Below, one piece after another: positions 16,387 through 24,482 of a DNA stretch of 64,000 bases. Made by a program: the position numbers and the translations under genes. The stretch lies in assembly GCF_034422975.1 (NCBI RefSeq), contig NZ_CP139873.1, positions 806,001 through 870,000 on the forward strand. The letters are read 5' to 3'. A model generated the notes under the pieces. The model saw only the letters and a program-made list of their open reading frames with translations, was not told the DNA's origin and did no database searches. Origin of the DNA: Idiomarina sp. PL1-037. Its GTDB lineage: Bacteria; Pseudomonadota; Gammaproteobacteria; Enterobacterales; Alteromonadaceae. Positions within the stretch are counted from its first letter, which is position 1. Every line of letters starts with the position of its first letter.

Positions 16387-19300
16387 ATGATAGATGCACT
16401 CATTCGCTTTGCGGTTGAGCGTCGATGGCTGGTGCTTGCCGCAACTTTGTTAGTAGCAGCTGCGGGCGTTTATAGCACATTAAAGCTACCCATCGATGCT
16501 GTGCCGGATATTACCAATGTTCAGGTACAGATAAATTCAGAAGCGCCAGGCTATTCGCCATTAGAAACCGAACAACGTATTTCTTATCCGGTGGAAACCG
16601 CGATGGCAGGTTTACCAAAGCTGGACTACACCCGCTCGATCTCACGCTATGGGTTGTCGCAAGTTACCGTGGTGTTTGAAGAGGGCACCGATATTTACTG
16701 GGCTAGACAGCAAATCAGTGAGCGATTGCAAAAGGTAAGGGGAGAAGTACCCGACGGTATCGAGCCGACGATGGGGCCAATAGCCTCCGGCCTTGGTGAA
16801 ATTGTTAATTATGTAGTACGCGCGAAAGAGGGGGCTACCAATGCCGATGGCGAGGCGTATACGCCCGAGCAGTTGCGTACCATCCAGGATTGGATCATTA
16901 AGCCGCAACTGGTCAAGGTGCCCGGTGTTACCGAGATTAATAGTGTGGGGGGTTATGAAAAGCAATACCAGGTGGCTCCCATCCCCGGTCGTATGCTGGC
17001 CTATAAAGTGACCATGCAGGACCTTTTGGCAGCATTGGATCTTAACAATAGAAACGCTGGTGCCGGTTATATCGAGAAAAATGGTGAGCAATGGTTGGTG
17101 CGTTCGCCTGGACAGCTTAAGACACTTGATGATATTCGTGGTGTGGTCGTGACAAAACGTGATGATGCACCGGTGCGCGTGAGTGACGTGGCTGAGGTCA
17201 AACTGGGAGAACAATTACGCACTGGCGCTTCAACCTCGGGCGAGAGCGAGGTGGTATTGGGCACGGCCATGATGCTTATTGGCGAAAACAGTCGCATCGT
17301 TGCACAGAATGTCGCCAATAAAATTGAGGAGGTGCAACGAAGCTTGCCAGACGGGGTGGTGATTGAAACGGTGTATAACCGTACTTCTCTCGTTGATAAA
17401 ACTATTGCAACGGTCGAGAAAAACCTGTTTGAAGGTGCGGTGCTGGTTATTGTGGTGCTTTTCATTCTGCTTGGAAATGTCCGTGCAGCACTGATTACGG
17501 CGTGCGTTATTCCCTTGAGTATGCTGTTTGCGGTAAGCGGCATGGTCGCCAACAAGGTGTCTGGTAATTTAATGAGCCTGGGCGCAATTGATTTTGGTAT
17601 TATCGTCGATGGTGCGGTCATTGTGGTTGAAAACGCTTTGCGACGGCTTGGAATTGCACAGCAACGCTTAGGCCGGGTACTTACCACTAAAGAGCGCTTA
17701 ATTGAAGTAACCCATAGTACTCGTGAGGTATTTAACCCTGCGGTATTTGGTGTGCTTATCATTATGCTGGTGTACTTGCCCATATTTGCGTTAAGTGGTG
17801 TTGAAGGCAAAATGTTTCATCCCATGGCGTTTACTGTCGTAGCCGCGCTTTTAGGGGCTCTGATTTTCAGCGTTACCTTTGTACCCGCTGCTATTGCAAT
17901 ATTTGTCCGTGGCAATATTAAGCACGGTGAAAACCGAATAATGCGAGCCGCCCGCAAAGTGTATCAGCCGGTTTTACGGCAAACACTGAAGCTTCCAGTT
18001 GTCATTATTTTGCTTGGCTTTGGGCTGTTTGCGGTATCAATGTTTCAGGCGAGTCGCATGGGAACTGAGTTTTTGCCACAGCTTGATGAAGGCGATATTG
18101 CCATGCAAGCCTTGCGCATTCCGGGGACTGGCTTGCAGCAATCTATAGCAATGCAAAAAGATGTCGAGTCTGTGGTGTCACGCTTTGACGAAGTTAAACT
18201 GGTATTCTCAAAAATTGGTACCCCGGATGTTGCGACCGACCCTATGCCACCGAGCGTCGCTGATACCATTATTATTTTAAAGGAGCGTGAGGACTGGCTA
18301 AACCCAGAAAAAACCAAAGAGCAACTGGTTGCTGAAATACGAACTGCTGTGCAAGAGCTTCCCGGTAATAAGTACGAGTTCACTCAACCGATTGAAATGC
18401 GGTTTAACGAACTTATTGCAGGCGTTCGAGCTGACTTGGGGGTTCGTATTTATGGCGATGACTTGCAAACGCTTAAACGGTTAGGCGACTCAGCCGCCGC
18501 AGTCATTCGCACCGTTAATGGCGCTGCTGATGTTCGGGTTGAACAAATGACGGGTTTATCGACACTCTCAGTGATACCTAAGCGTGATCATTTAGCGTTA
18601 TTAGGCCTAACAGTCGCTGATGTACAGCGAGCAGTTCAAGCTGCGGTTGGTGGAGTTCAGTCAGGGATTATTTACGAGGGGGATAAACGCTTCAAGCTAA
18701 TGGTACGTCTCGACAAAGAATGGCGTAAGAGCATTGAACAGCTTAAATCACTGCCTATTGATCTGCCTGCCGGCAACCCTGAGCTGCGCTATGTGCCGTT
18801 GGGAGAGGTCGCCGAATTGAGTTTGGAAAGTGGACCGAACCAAATTAACCGAGAAAGCAGCAAACGCAATGTTATTGTGAGTGCGAATGTTGAAGATCGT
18901 GATTTGGGCTCTTTTGTGGCAGATGTTCAGGATGCGCTAACGACTGAGGTTGATTTGCCAGCAGGTTATTGGGTTAACTACGACGGTACCTTTGAACAGC
19001 TGCAATCAGCTTCCCAACGGTTGAGTTTGGTTGTGCCATTAGCGCTGCTATTAATTATTGGCCTGCTATACAGTGCGTTTAATTCGCTGAGCAGTGCACT
19101 CGTCATATTCACAGGCGTTCCCTTAGGGCTGACCGGCGGGATATTCGCATTAGCGCTGCGTGATATGCCGCTATCAATTTCCGCTGCAGTCGGCTTCATT
19201 GCACTGTCGGGCGTGGCGGTTTTGAACGGCGTGGTCATGCTGACATTCATACGGCAACTGCTGCGCGACGGACTGCCATTGAAAGATGCGGTGTTTGAAG

Positions 19301-19518
19301 GCGCGCAACAGCGGTTAAGACCTGTACTGATGACTGCTCTCGTAGCTAGCCTGGGCTTTGTCCCTATGGCACTTAATACCGGTGTCGGCGCTGAGGTACA
19401 GCGACCACTGGCTACTGTGGTAATCGGCGGCATTGTCTCGTCGACATTATTGACTTTGGTGGTGCTGCCAGCGCTTTACTACTTAGTGCAGCGCTTCAAT
19501 GGAACTGCAAAAGCCTAA
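16387..19518 (+). CDS. czcA: Heavy-metal RND efflux pump, inner-membrane subunit (set 2), Co/Zn/Cd type
   Basis: A 1043-aa proton-driven RND pump with 12 transmembrane helices. The helix-4 segment near residues 401-415 reads DFGIIVDGAVIVVEN, which carries both Asp residues and the Glu of the HME1 (Co/Zn/Cd) signature and so points to divalent Zn/Cd/Co as substrates. It is the last gene of the rightward czcCBA operon, closed by a strong terminator at 19540. Confidence 0.94.
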   Translation: MIDALIRFAVERRWLVLAATLLVAAAGVYSTLKLPIDAVPDITNVQVQINSEAPGYSPLETEQRISYPVETAMAGLPKLDYTRSISRYGLSQVTVVFEEGTDIYWARQQISERLQKVRGEVPDGIEPTMGPIASGLGEIVNYVVRAKEGATNADGEAYTPEQLRTIQDWIIKPQLVKVPGVTEINSVGGYEKQYQVAPIPGRMLAYKVTMQDLLAALDLNNRNAGAGYIEKNGEQWLVRSPGQLKTLDDIRGVVVTKRDDAPVRVSDVAEVKLGEQLRTGASTSGESEVVLGTAMMLIGENSRIVAQNVANKIEEVQRSLPDGVVIETVYNRTSLVDKTIATVEKNLFEGAVLVIVVLFILLGNVRAALITACVIPLSMLFAVSGMVANKVSGNLMSLGAIDFGIIVDGAVIVVENALRRLGIAQQRLGRVLTTKERLIEVTHSTREVFNPAVFGVLIIMLVYLPIFALSGVEGKMFHPMAFTVVAALLGALIFSVTFVPAAIAIFVRGNIKHGENRIMRAARKVYQPVLRQTLKLPVVIILLGFGLFAVSMFQASRMGTEFLPQLDEGDIAMQALRIPGTGLQQSIAMQKDVESVVSRFDEVKLVFSKIGTPDVATDPMPPSVADTIIILKEREDWLNPEKTKEQLVAEIRTAVQELPGNKYEFTQPIEMRFNELIAGVRADLGVRIYGDDLQTLKRLGDSAAAVIRTVNGAADVRVEQMTGLSTLSVIPKRDHLALLGLTVADVQRAVQAAVGGVQSGIIYEGDKRFKLMVRLDKEWRKSIEQLKSLPIDLPAGNPELRYVPLGEVAELSLESGPNQINRESSKRNVIVSANVEDRDLGSFVADVQDALTTEVDLPAGYWVNYDGTFEQLQSASQRLSLVVPLALLLIIGLLYSAFNSLSSALVIFTGVPLGLTGGIFALALRDMPLSISAAVGFIALSGVAVLNGVVMLTFIRQLLRDGLPLKDAVFEGAQQRLRPVLMTALVASLGFVPMALNTGVGAEVQRPLATVVIGGIVSSTLLTLVVLPALYYLVQRFNGTAKA

Positions 19519-19539
19519 GTGGAGGCCTTAGCTAATTGC

Positions 19540-19570
19540 AAAGCACGCCCCGACTTGGGCGTGCTTTTTT
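19540..19570 (+). terminator. Rho-independent terminator after czc set 2
   Basis: AAAGCACGCCC and GGGCGTGCTTT pair as an 11-bp stem with a 6-base loop, followed by a T run. It marks the right end of the metal-resistance block. Confidence 0.92.
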
Positions 19571-19811
19571 ATTGCTATATCGATGAGGAAGGTAAGAAGT
19601 TTTTGGCGACTCAGTGCTTAGAGTTGTGTCGTTCAGGTAATACTGATGTGTAATATTCTTAAATATATATTATGCCGAGTGAGCCTCAATTGCTAATGTT
19701 CCCAAATTGCAATAACGGGAACAAGCAAACCCACTAAAAACGGGCTATTTCCCCCTTTATACCCTCTTAAGTACTCAAAATCACGTTTTACAGCAAAAAA
19801 GGAACTCGATC
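19571..19811. other. Intergenic segment before the short recombinase
   Basis: AT-rich, with no gene seen. It contains an inverted repeat, GTTCCC-N13-GGGAAC at 19698-19722, about 90 bp upstream of the recombinase start, that could be a recombinase or regulator site. It lies at the border between the metal block and the next accessory genes. Confidence 0.4.
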
Positions 19812-20372
19812 ATGGCCGAAGTACAAGCGGTTAAAGATCTGGATACCGTGAAGCTGATTAGCTACCTTCTCAAACGAACTTATGGTCAGCAAATTGCTGA
19901 TGTTTGGGATGTTGGCTTAAACCTGGCGTTACGGATCTCGGATCTGCTATCCATCAAGTTTGAAAATATACACGATGAGCGTCTGACCTTGGTTGAGGGA
20001 AAGACGTCAAAACAAGCGACTATTAAATTGAACGACAAAGCACGGTCTATTATTGGTCGCATTAAAGAAGAGCATCCCGAGCATATCTACCTGTTTCAGT
20101 CTTACCGGAACCAATGGTCCAAAGGTTTGGACGAGGCCCCGATTAGCCGCCGTTACGTTTCGCGGGCGTTCGCGGCGATAGGGGAGGAGGTTGGCATTAA
20201 ACTGGGTACTCACTCAATGCGGAAGACACGTGGTTATCATCTTTACAAAAACACTAATGACATCGCCAGGGTAATGAAGATGCTTCGTCATAGCTCTGAA
20301 GCTGTGACGCTGCGTTATATTGGCATTACTCAGGAAGATGTTGACCGTGACTTTGCTGAGCTTGAACTATAG
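19812..20372 (+). CDS. Short tyrosine recombinase (catalytic domain only)
   Basis: A 186-aa protein consisting of the tyrosine-recombinase catalytic domain. The catalytic set can be followed: Arg in LALRISDLL, Lys in EGKTSK, His-x-x-Arg in HSMRKTRG, the second His in MLRHSSEA and the Tyr nucleophile in LRYIG. The N-terminal core-binding domain of XerCD/phage integrases is missing, so it may act as a resolvase-like or accessory recombinase, or be a relic. It follows an inverted repeat and starts the accessory block after czc set 2. Confidence 0.85.
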   Translation: MAEVQAVKDLDTVKLISYLLKRTYGQQIADVWDVGLNLALRISDLLSIKFENIHDERLTLVEGKTSKQATIKLNDKARSIIGRIKEEHPEHIYLFQSYRNQWSKGLDEAPISRRYVSRAFAAIGEEVGIKLGTHSMRKTRGYHLYKNTNDIARVMKMLRHSSEAVTLRYIGITQEDVDRDFAELEL

Positions 20373-20488
20373 GGCCTAACGGCCCTTATTATTTTTGTGT
20401 GATCTAAAACTAACTGTACTGTAACCTCAACTAAAACGATAAGTACGCTTAAGTGTTTAGGTTGGTAACTACGACTAAGGAATTGAGA

Positions 20489-21706
20489 ATGGCAATTTAT
20501 AGGTGGGGAGGAGCATTTGATAATTTAACGCTCTCGCATTCAATGGTTGAAAATATGGCTAACCGCTTAGAGCAATCCTTTGTTGACCGAACCGCTTTAA
20601 ATAGCTTAGCGCGAGTCGTCGAGGGTGATATTCAATCATTTGATGATTTGCTAGCAGCTGAGCGAGCAATCAGGGCTTTTTGTTTTCACCAAACGACTCA
20701 TGAGATTGCTCCTTGCGCGTCTCTTAAAACTATTTTCGAAAATGGCAATTCATTTGAGCAAAGTATCTATCCCAGTACACTCAACCGTCATTGCCTTCAA
20801 AGCATTCTTGATGAATGCGGATTTCATGTGCATATAGCGCCAATTGATCAATTAATTGCTTTCGAAAACGAAAGCCTGGAGGAGCGCTTTGTACGACGAC
20901 AGAATGAAAAAAGCCAAGAGGAAAGTGAGTTTGCCAGGAAATTGCGAGAGTTGGGGCATAATGAACCCGTTTTTGAACTCGATTTTCAAAGACTTCCTCT
21001 TATCAAGGTAGCCGAGCATTCGGACGAGTATTTCGAAGATGTTGCACTTACAACAGATAAACAAATAAATAGCTATTTAGTTCCTTTATCTGCAAGTGGG
21101 AGAACCGCTTACTTAGGGAATAGGGCTCTTGCTTCGTCATTTGATCGGCTGAAGAATTATAATGGTGATCAGTTTTTCAAAACCATAGACGATTCGTGGG
21201 TGGACTGGGCTACGAAAATGGAGCGAGTTATCGATATACCAGTTCCTCCCTTATTGGCGATTGTACTTGATAGAAGTGGCGCTAGAAGTGAAATTCCAGC
21301 CAAAATAAAAGAGTTAAGAGCAGAGTTAAGCTATTCCAGCAACCAACTGTGGGAGCTTTTTGATGATGCAGAGTTCCGTCTGGACAGTGAGGCTGTTAGC
21401 TATAGAGTTTTGGACGATATTCAATCAGAGGCAAGTAAGCTGTTTGACTCTTGGAAAAAAAGAGGCCGATTTGAGATGCCCTTCAGGTTTAATTTGCTTG
21501 GACGCATTTTTCAACAAGATGCCCTTGGGCTTTTAAAAGACGTGAGCTTCGATGCTTTTTCGAGTGACTTAGCCAAGAGTGCAATAAGTGTCGATGCAGC
21601 GCAGGTAACTCGACAAAACCTAGCCAGCGTAAACTTTTCGGCCTTAGCAAAAAAGCACTTTAACGATCGAGAACAGACGAAATTGAGTCAGGTTACATTG
21701 AGTTAG
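20489..21706 (+). CDS. Orphan protein of unknown function, about 405 aa
   Basis: The ATG at 20489 is preferred because AAGGAATTGAG stands just before it; an upstream in-frame start has no such site. The product is soluble, acidic and mainly helical by composition, with a charged coiled-coil-like stretch near residues 135-165 (EERFVRRQNEKSQEE). No signal peptide, membrane helix or catalytic motif was recognised. Base composition is lower in GC than the czc genes, as expected for acquired DNA. It could be cargo of the neighbouring recombinase; a defence role is only a guess from location. Confidence 0.6.
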   Translation: MAIYRWGGAFDNLTLSHSMVENMANRLEQSFVDRTALNSLARVVEGDIQSFDDLLAAERAIRAFCFHQTTHEIAPCASLKTIFENGNSFEQSIYPSTLNRHCLQSILDECGFHVHIAPIDQLIAFENESLEERFVRRQNEKSQEESEFARKLRELGHNEPVFELDFQRLPLIKVAEHSDEYFEDVALTTDKQINSYLVPLSASGRTAYLGNRALASSFDRLKNYNGDQFFKTIDDSWVDWATKMERVIDIPVPPLLAIVLDRSGARSEIPAKIKELRAELSYSSNQLWELFDDAEFRLDSEAVSYRVLDDIQSEASKLFDSWKKRGRFEMPFRFNLLGRIFQQDALGLLKDVSFDAFSSDLAKSAISVDAAQVTRQNLASVNFSALAKKHFNDREQTKLSQVTLS

Positions 21707-21821
21707 TACTTAAGATTTTTATGTCTATCTGGTTAATAAGTGAGAGCAAAATAAATCAAACCTATATCACCTAATGGCAGTTACGGCTGCAGTTAATTAA
21801 CTGTCAATTAGGAGAACATGT

Positions 21822-22199
21822 ATGTCGAACGTAACGGTCGTATACACCAAGTCAGAGCTAGAGCGTGCTATTGAAAGGCAAGACAAAACCATAGCTGTAA
21901 AAAGCGCGTCACTGGCTGATGACGTGAAAACATTGAAATCAGCATCGTCCGGTGCCTTTGCGTTGGCTGTTGGTTCAGCTGGGGTTTTTGCTACCAACTT
22001 CTGGAATCCGCTGGGGTGGGGCTCAGGTATTATCGGAACCTTATCTACTGGCTCACTGATCACGGCCATTGTGGCGATAGGGCTCAGCACAACGTTGCTG
22101 TTTGCTATTTACAACGACTACTCGATAAAGGGGCGAACGTCGATTCGACTGGCTGGTGGTAATAGCATCGATGCTGACCTGGTTATGGAAAGGGACTAG
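21822..22199 (+). CDS. Small membrane protein paired with a LytTR regulator
   Basis: A 125-aa protein with a short polar N-terminal region, two predicted transmembrane helices (about residues 45-65 and 75-95) and a soluble tail of about 30 residues. Translation starts after AGGAG. Its stop codon is two bases before the LytTR gene, so the pair is coupled. In Gram-positive LytTR regulatory systems such as HdrRM and BrsRM a membrane protein holds a LytTR protein inactive; the layout here is similar, but sequence relationship was not tested. Confidence 0.65.
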   Translation: MSNVTVVYTKSELERAIERQDKTIAVKSASLADDVKTLKSASSGAFALAVGSAGVFATNFWNPLGWGSGIIGTLSTGSLITAIVAIGLSTTLLFAIYNDYSIKGRTSIRLAGGNSIDADLVMERD

Positions 22200-22201
22200 G
22201 T

Positions 22202-22543
22202 ATGGGTAGCATGAAGCGAAACATTATCGCTGTTAAAACGCGTCCTGGTGAGGTTCGTTTTGTTGCTGTTGCATCAATAGAGCGTGTGGAGGCGTTTGGT
22301 AATTATGTGAAGATTTACTTTGGCAACGAGCGAGTTCTGCATCGAGCAACGCTATCGGATATGGAAGAAATACTGGATGATAGATTCATTCGCATCCACA
22401 GAAGCCATATTGTAAAACGTGATCATTTGCGAAAGCTGCTGTCAGAGCTGGGTCGGTACCAGGAAGTCGAACTGGCTGACGAAACAGTGCTTCCACTTGG
22501 CGGCAACTATAAGCGCCAGCTAATGCTTGAGCTTGGATTTTAA
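22202..22543 (+). CDS. LytTR-domain DNA-binding protein, stand-alone
   Basis: A 113-aa protein made of a single LytTR domain: ASIERVEAFGNYVKIYF, then HRATLSDMEEIL and the signature FIRIHRSHIVKRDHL. There is no receiver domain, so activity is not controlled by phosphorylation; control by the membrane protein encoded two bases upstream is a reasonable inference. A terminator follows at once, so this is a two-gene operon. Confidence 0.85.
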   Translation: MGSMKRNIIAVKTRPGEVRFVAVASIERVEAFGNYVKIYFGNERVLHRATLSDMEEILDDRFIRIHRSHIVKRDHLRKLLSELGRYQEVELADETVLPLGGNYKRQLMLELGF

Positions 22544-22550
22544 GGGATAG

Positions 22551-22586
22551 GCTCAGGGTAAAGTCACCCTGGGCTTATTTTTTCTC
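22551..22586 (+). terminator. Terminator after the LytTR gene
   Basis: GCTCAGGGT and ACCCTGGGC pair as a 9-bp stem (one G-T pair) with a six-base loop and a run ATTTTTTC behind it. Confidence 0.85.
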
Positions 22587-22613
22587 ATGAAAATTTTTTC
22601 AAAGCTGGAGTAA

Positions 22614-23018
22614 CTATTCACTATCTTTATCAGCTTGAGATTGATTATACATAGCTTGAAAATTCATTGTCGGCAATATGACATTGTCGTAACCAGACAA
22701 AGTAAGCAAGGCACTGACATAAGCCCGCAGGTATGGATACGCAATGGCAGGCGAATTAACTAAGATGAACTGAGAGTTCTTAAAATCATCATTTATTTCT
22801 TCGTCAGTTTCGAAGGTGGCTTCATATTCTAGGTCTACTAGTGCTCCACAAGGAGTTCTTAAAGATAGCTTGAAGAGTATTAAGTATACCTTCGGATATT
22901 CACTTGGAAAACCAGACTGTATTTCAAAGTTTTCGATATCACTTTCTGCTTTATCAGATGATCCTGTTCTTGATATATGCAGACTACTAACCTTTCCATC
23001 ATTAAACTGAATTTTCAT
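22614..23018 (-). CDS. SecB-like chaperone of a toxin-antitoxin-chaperone operon (CmdC-like)
   Basis: A 134-aa SecB-fold protein. The C-terminal half gives the family away: SPAIAYPYLRAYVSALLTL followed by NVILPTMNF-QAMY corresponds to the LFPYARECITSMV and LNLAPVNFDALF blocks of E. coli SecB. Its ATG overlaps the stop codon of the small gene upstream (TAATG). In toxin-antitoxin-chaperone (TAC) systems such a chaperone keeps the antitoxin stable, and in CmdTAC the phage capsid protein titrates it to free the toxin. The exported-protein role of housekeeping SecB is unlikely here. Confidence 0.8.
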   Translation of the reverse strand: MKIQFNDGKVSSLHISRTGSSDKAESDIENFEIQSGFPSEYPKVYLILFKLSLRTPCGALVDLEYEATFETDEEINDDFKNSQFILVNSPAIAYPYLRAYVSALLTLSGYDNVILPTMNFQAMYNQSQADKDSE

Positions 23019-23329
23019 TAAGCAGCCTCAGGAAGGTTGGTTCCATCGTTGAGATCTACAGTAAACTGGCGGTGCTTACCTACAACACGAAAACTCTTCA
23101 CTGTTTTGGGGTTAGAGTTTCCAGCAACTTTGAATTGCTCGCTAACGAATGCCAATGTAGATATATCGAAAGAGCTTGAAACGCTGTGCTCACAGTTTTC
23201 TACCAATAAACTAGACACTGTGGGACCTATCCCGCATTTCAAACTCAGATATTCTTGTTCAAATTCTTGTGCTGATTTTTCATTTAAAATTTCGTCGGCT
23301 AATGCCAGACTTCGCTGTAAAAAATCCAT
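23018..23329 (-). CDS. Probable antitoxin of the chaperone-linked operon (CmdA-like)
   Basis: A 103-aa soluble protein with no domain I can name. The ATG at 23329 follows AGGAG. It lies between the ADP-ribosyltransferase-like gene (ending 10 bp upstream) and the SecB-like chaperone gene (overlapping by one base), exactly where TAC systems place the antitoxin. The C-terminal 25 residues (about VVGKHRQFTVDLNDG onward) would be the candidate chaperone-addiction segment. The assignment is positional. Confidence 0.6.
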   Translation of the reverse strand: MDFLQRSLALADEILNEKSAQEFEQEYLSLKCGIGPTVSSLLVENCEHSVSSSFDISTLAFVSEQFKVAGNSNPKTVKSFRVVGKHRQFTVDLNDGTNLPEAA

Positions 23330-23339
23330 TGTTCTCTCC

Positions 23340-23912
23340 TTACGCACACCAGTCTTCTGGGTGTACTAGCTCCTTCTCGTGGATTGAATCTTCATTTCCT
23401 TTGAAAAGGCATAGTTGTTGTCTCTCGTTGAGAGCTAACCTCTCTCGACCACCAGGTTTAATAAACTTTCGCTTTAAGTTTTCAGAGTCGTCGCAGCAAC
23501 TTATAGCTTTGAATGGAAACAAGCTAGGTTGCTTCTCAGCCCACTTTCTATAATGAGCTATAACTTCATGGACTGTAGGGTCATACCTACTATCGAGCTC
23601 TTTTCTAACTTTTTCTAAGTACTTACTAATTAAAGCCTTAAAGTAACTTATATGCAACGGGCTACCAATTAGATCTAAATACTCCCCGTCATCTAGCTTT
23701 ACTTTTGAACGAATGATCGCGTAATCACCCTTTACTGAATTCTTCCCCCAAAAGTGGGCAAAGCGAATGTCTTCTATCCAAAAGTAGTACCCCTGTGTGA
23801 GCCATTGCCTCTCATTGTTTACACTAAGAAAAGGAGCTTGTTTTGCTACAATGTCAGGGCCTCCATTCGCTTCACATGTATGATACAAGTCCTTGTCCAA
23901 AGAATCCCCCAC
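23340..23912 (-). CDS. ADP-ribosyltransferase-like toxin candidate (CmdT-like)
   Basis: A protein of up to 190 aa. The N-terminal 60 residues contain LYHTC near residue 9, FLS near 28 and LTQGYYFWIEDIRFAHFW near 38-55. This order (YH, then G-x-Y/F-F, then an aromatic helix) resembles the NAD-binding half of the ADP-ribosyltransferase fold seen in DUF3990/PARP-like proteins. Together with the SecB-like chaperone two genes later it matches CmdT of the CmdTAC anti-phage system, an ART that modifies mRNA. The start is uncertain: GTG at 23912, or TTG at 23900 with GGGGA just upstream. The enzymatic assignment rests on motif pattern only. Confidence 0.6.
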   Translation of the reverse strand: MGDSLDKDLYHTCEANGGPDIVAKQAPFLSVNNERQWLTQGYYFWIEDIRFAHFWGKNSVKGDYAIIRSKVKLDDGEYLDLIGSPLHISYFKALISKYLEKVRKELDSRYDPTVHEVIAHYRKWAEKQPSLFPFKAISCCDDSENLKRKFIKPGGRERLALNERQQLCLFKGNEDSIHEKELVHPEDWCA

Positions 23913-24201
23913 AGTTTCGATATTGCTGGTGCCTTGTCAAAATGGTAGCGAAGTTTACACCATTTGCTTTATTGTTGCCACTGAGCAGCCACCACTGGCT
24001 AGAACGATTGATGCCAAGTAATTTATGTTCTCATATTGGGATATATTTTTATCAATCACAATACCCAATCAAAAGCTTTCTGTAGCAAACTGTAAAATTG
24101 TTTACACAACCCTTGTAGCGTAACCTCGAAGGTTAACATTCGCGCCCCAAATTAGTTTACTTTGGTATTTGATGCTTTTAGAGCATACAGTTTTGTGCAT
24201 A
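23913..24201. other. Promoter region of the TAC-like operon
   Basis: No gene is supported here. It contains the operator-like inverted repeat TGTAAA-N4-TTTACA (24091-24106), about 180 bp upstream of the toxin start, and a second dyad, TAACCT-N3-AGGTTA (24121-24135). Autoregulation by the antitoxin would be expected to act through a site such as the first, but this is inference. Confidence 0.4.
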
Positions 24202-24450
24202 TTATTTTCGAAGTTGCTCGTCGTTATAACCGCGAGACTTGAGAATTTGGCGTGCGATGGTTCTGTCTTTTGAGTAAACCGTCGATGACCAAGACTTGTC
24301 GGTTACCATACGAAGCAAGTCTTTGTCGCTTTTTCGCTTGAGCTTACTTAATCGGTTGCTCACATCCTTAATTTGCTTCGACCCTTCCGACAAAGACTTG
24401 CTTGCCAATATCAAATACCGAATCCTAAAACCCCATTGATAGGTCCTCAT
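24202..24450 (-). CDS. Small basic protein of unknown function
   Basis: An 82-aa, strongly basic and helical product (Lys/Arg/Ser-rich, for example RLSKLKRKSDKDLL). It has no recognised domain and only a weak ribosome-binding site. It is read in the same direction as the 169-aa gene upstream, 32 bp behind it, and may belong to the satellite element. Confidence 0.45.
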   Translation of the reverse strand: MRTYQWGFRIRYLILASKSLSEGSKQIKDVSNRLSKLKRKSDKDLLRMVTDKSWSSTVYSKDRTIARQILKSRGYNDEQLRK

Positions 24451-24482
24451 TAAAAACTTACGTTCTGTTCGTTACTATCTCC

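Noticed and set aside
16917..16925. Nine-base match to the tRNA-Phe 3' end (GGTGCCCGG), considered as left attachment site
   Set aside because: It lies inside the intact czcA gene and the match stops after nine bases, so it is chance.
1..19518. A transposon carrying the mer and czc genes
   Set aside because: No transposase, resolvase or terminal inverted repeats were seen within the block.
22614..23018. Housekeeping SecB
   Set aside because: It lacks the usual grxC/gpsA neighbours, is diverged, and is fused by overlap to the small partner gene of a toxin-like operon in an accessory region.
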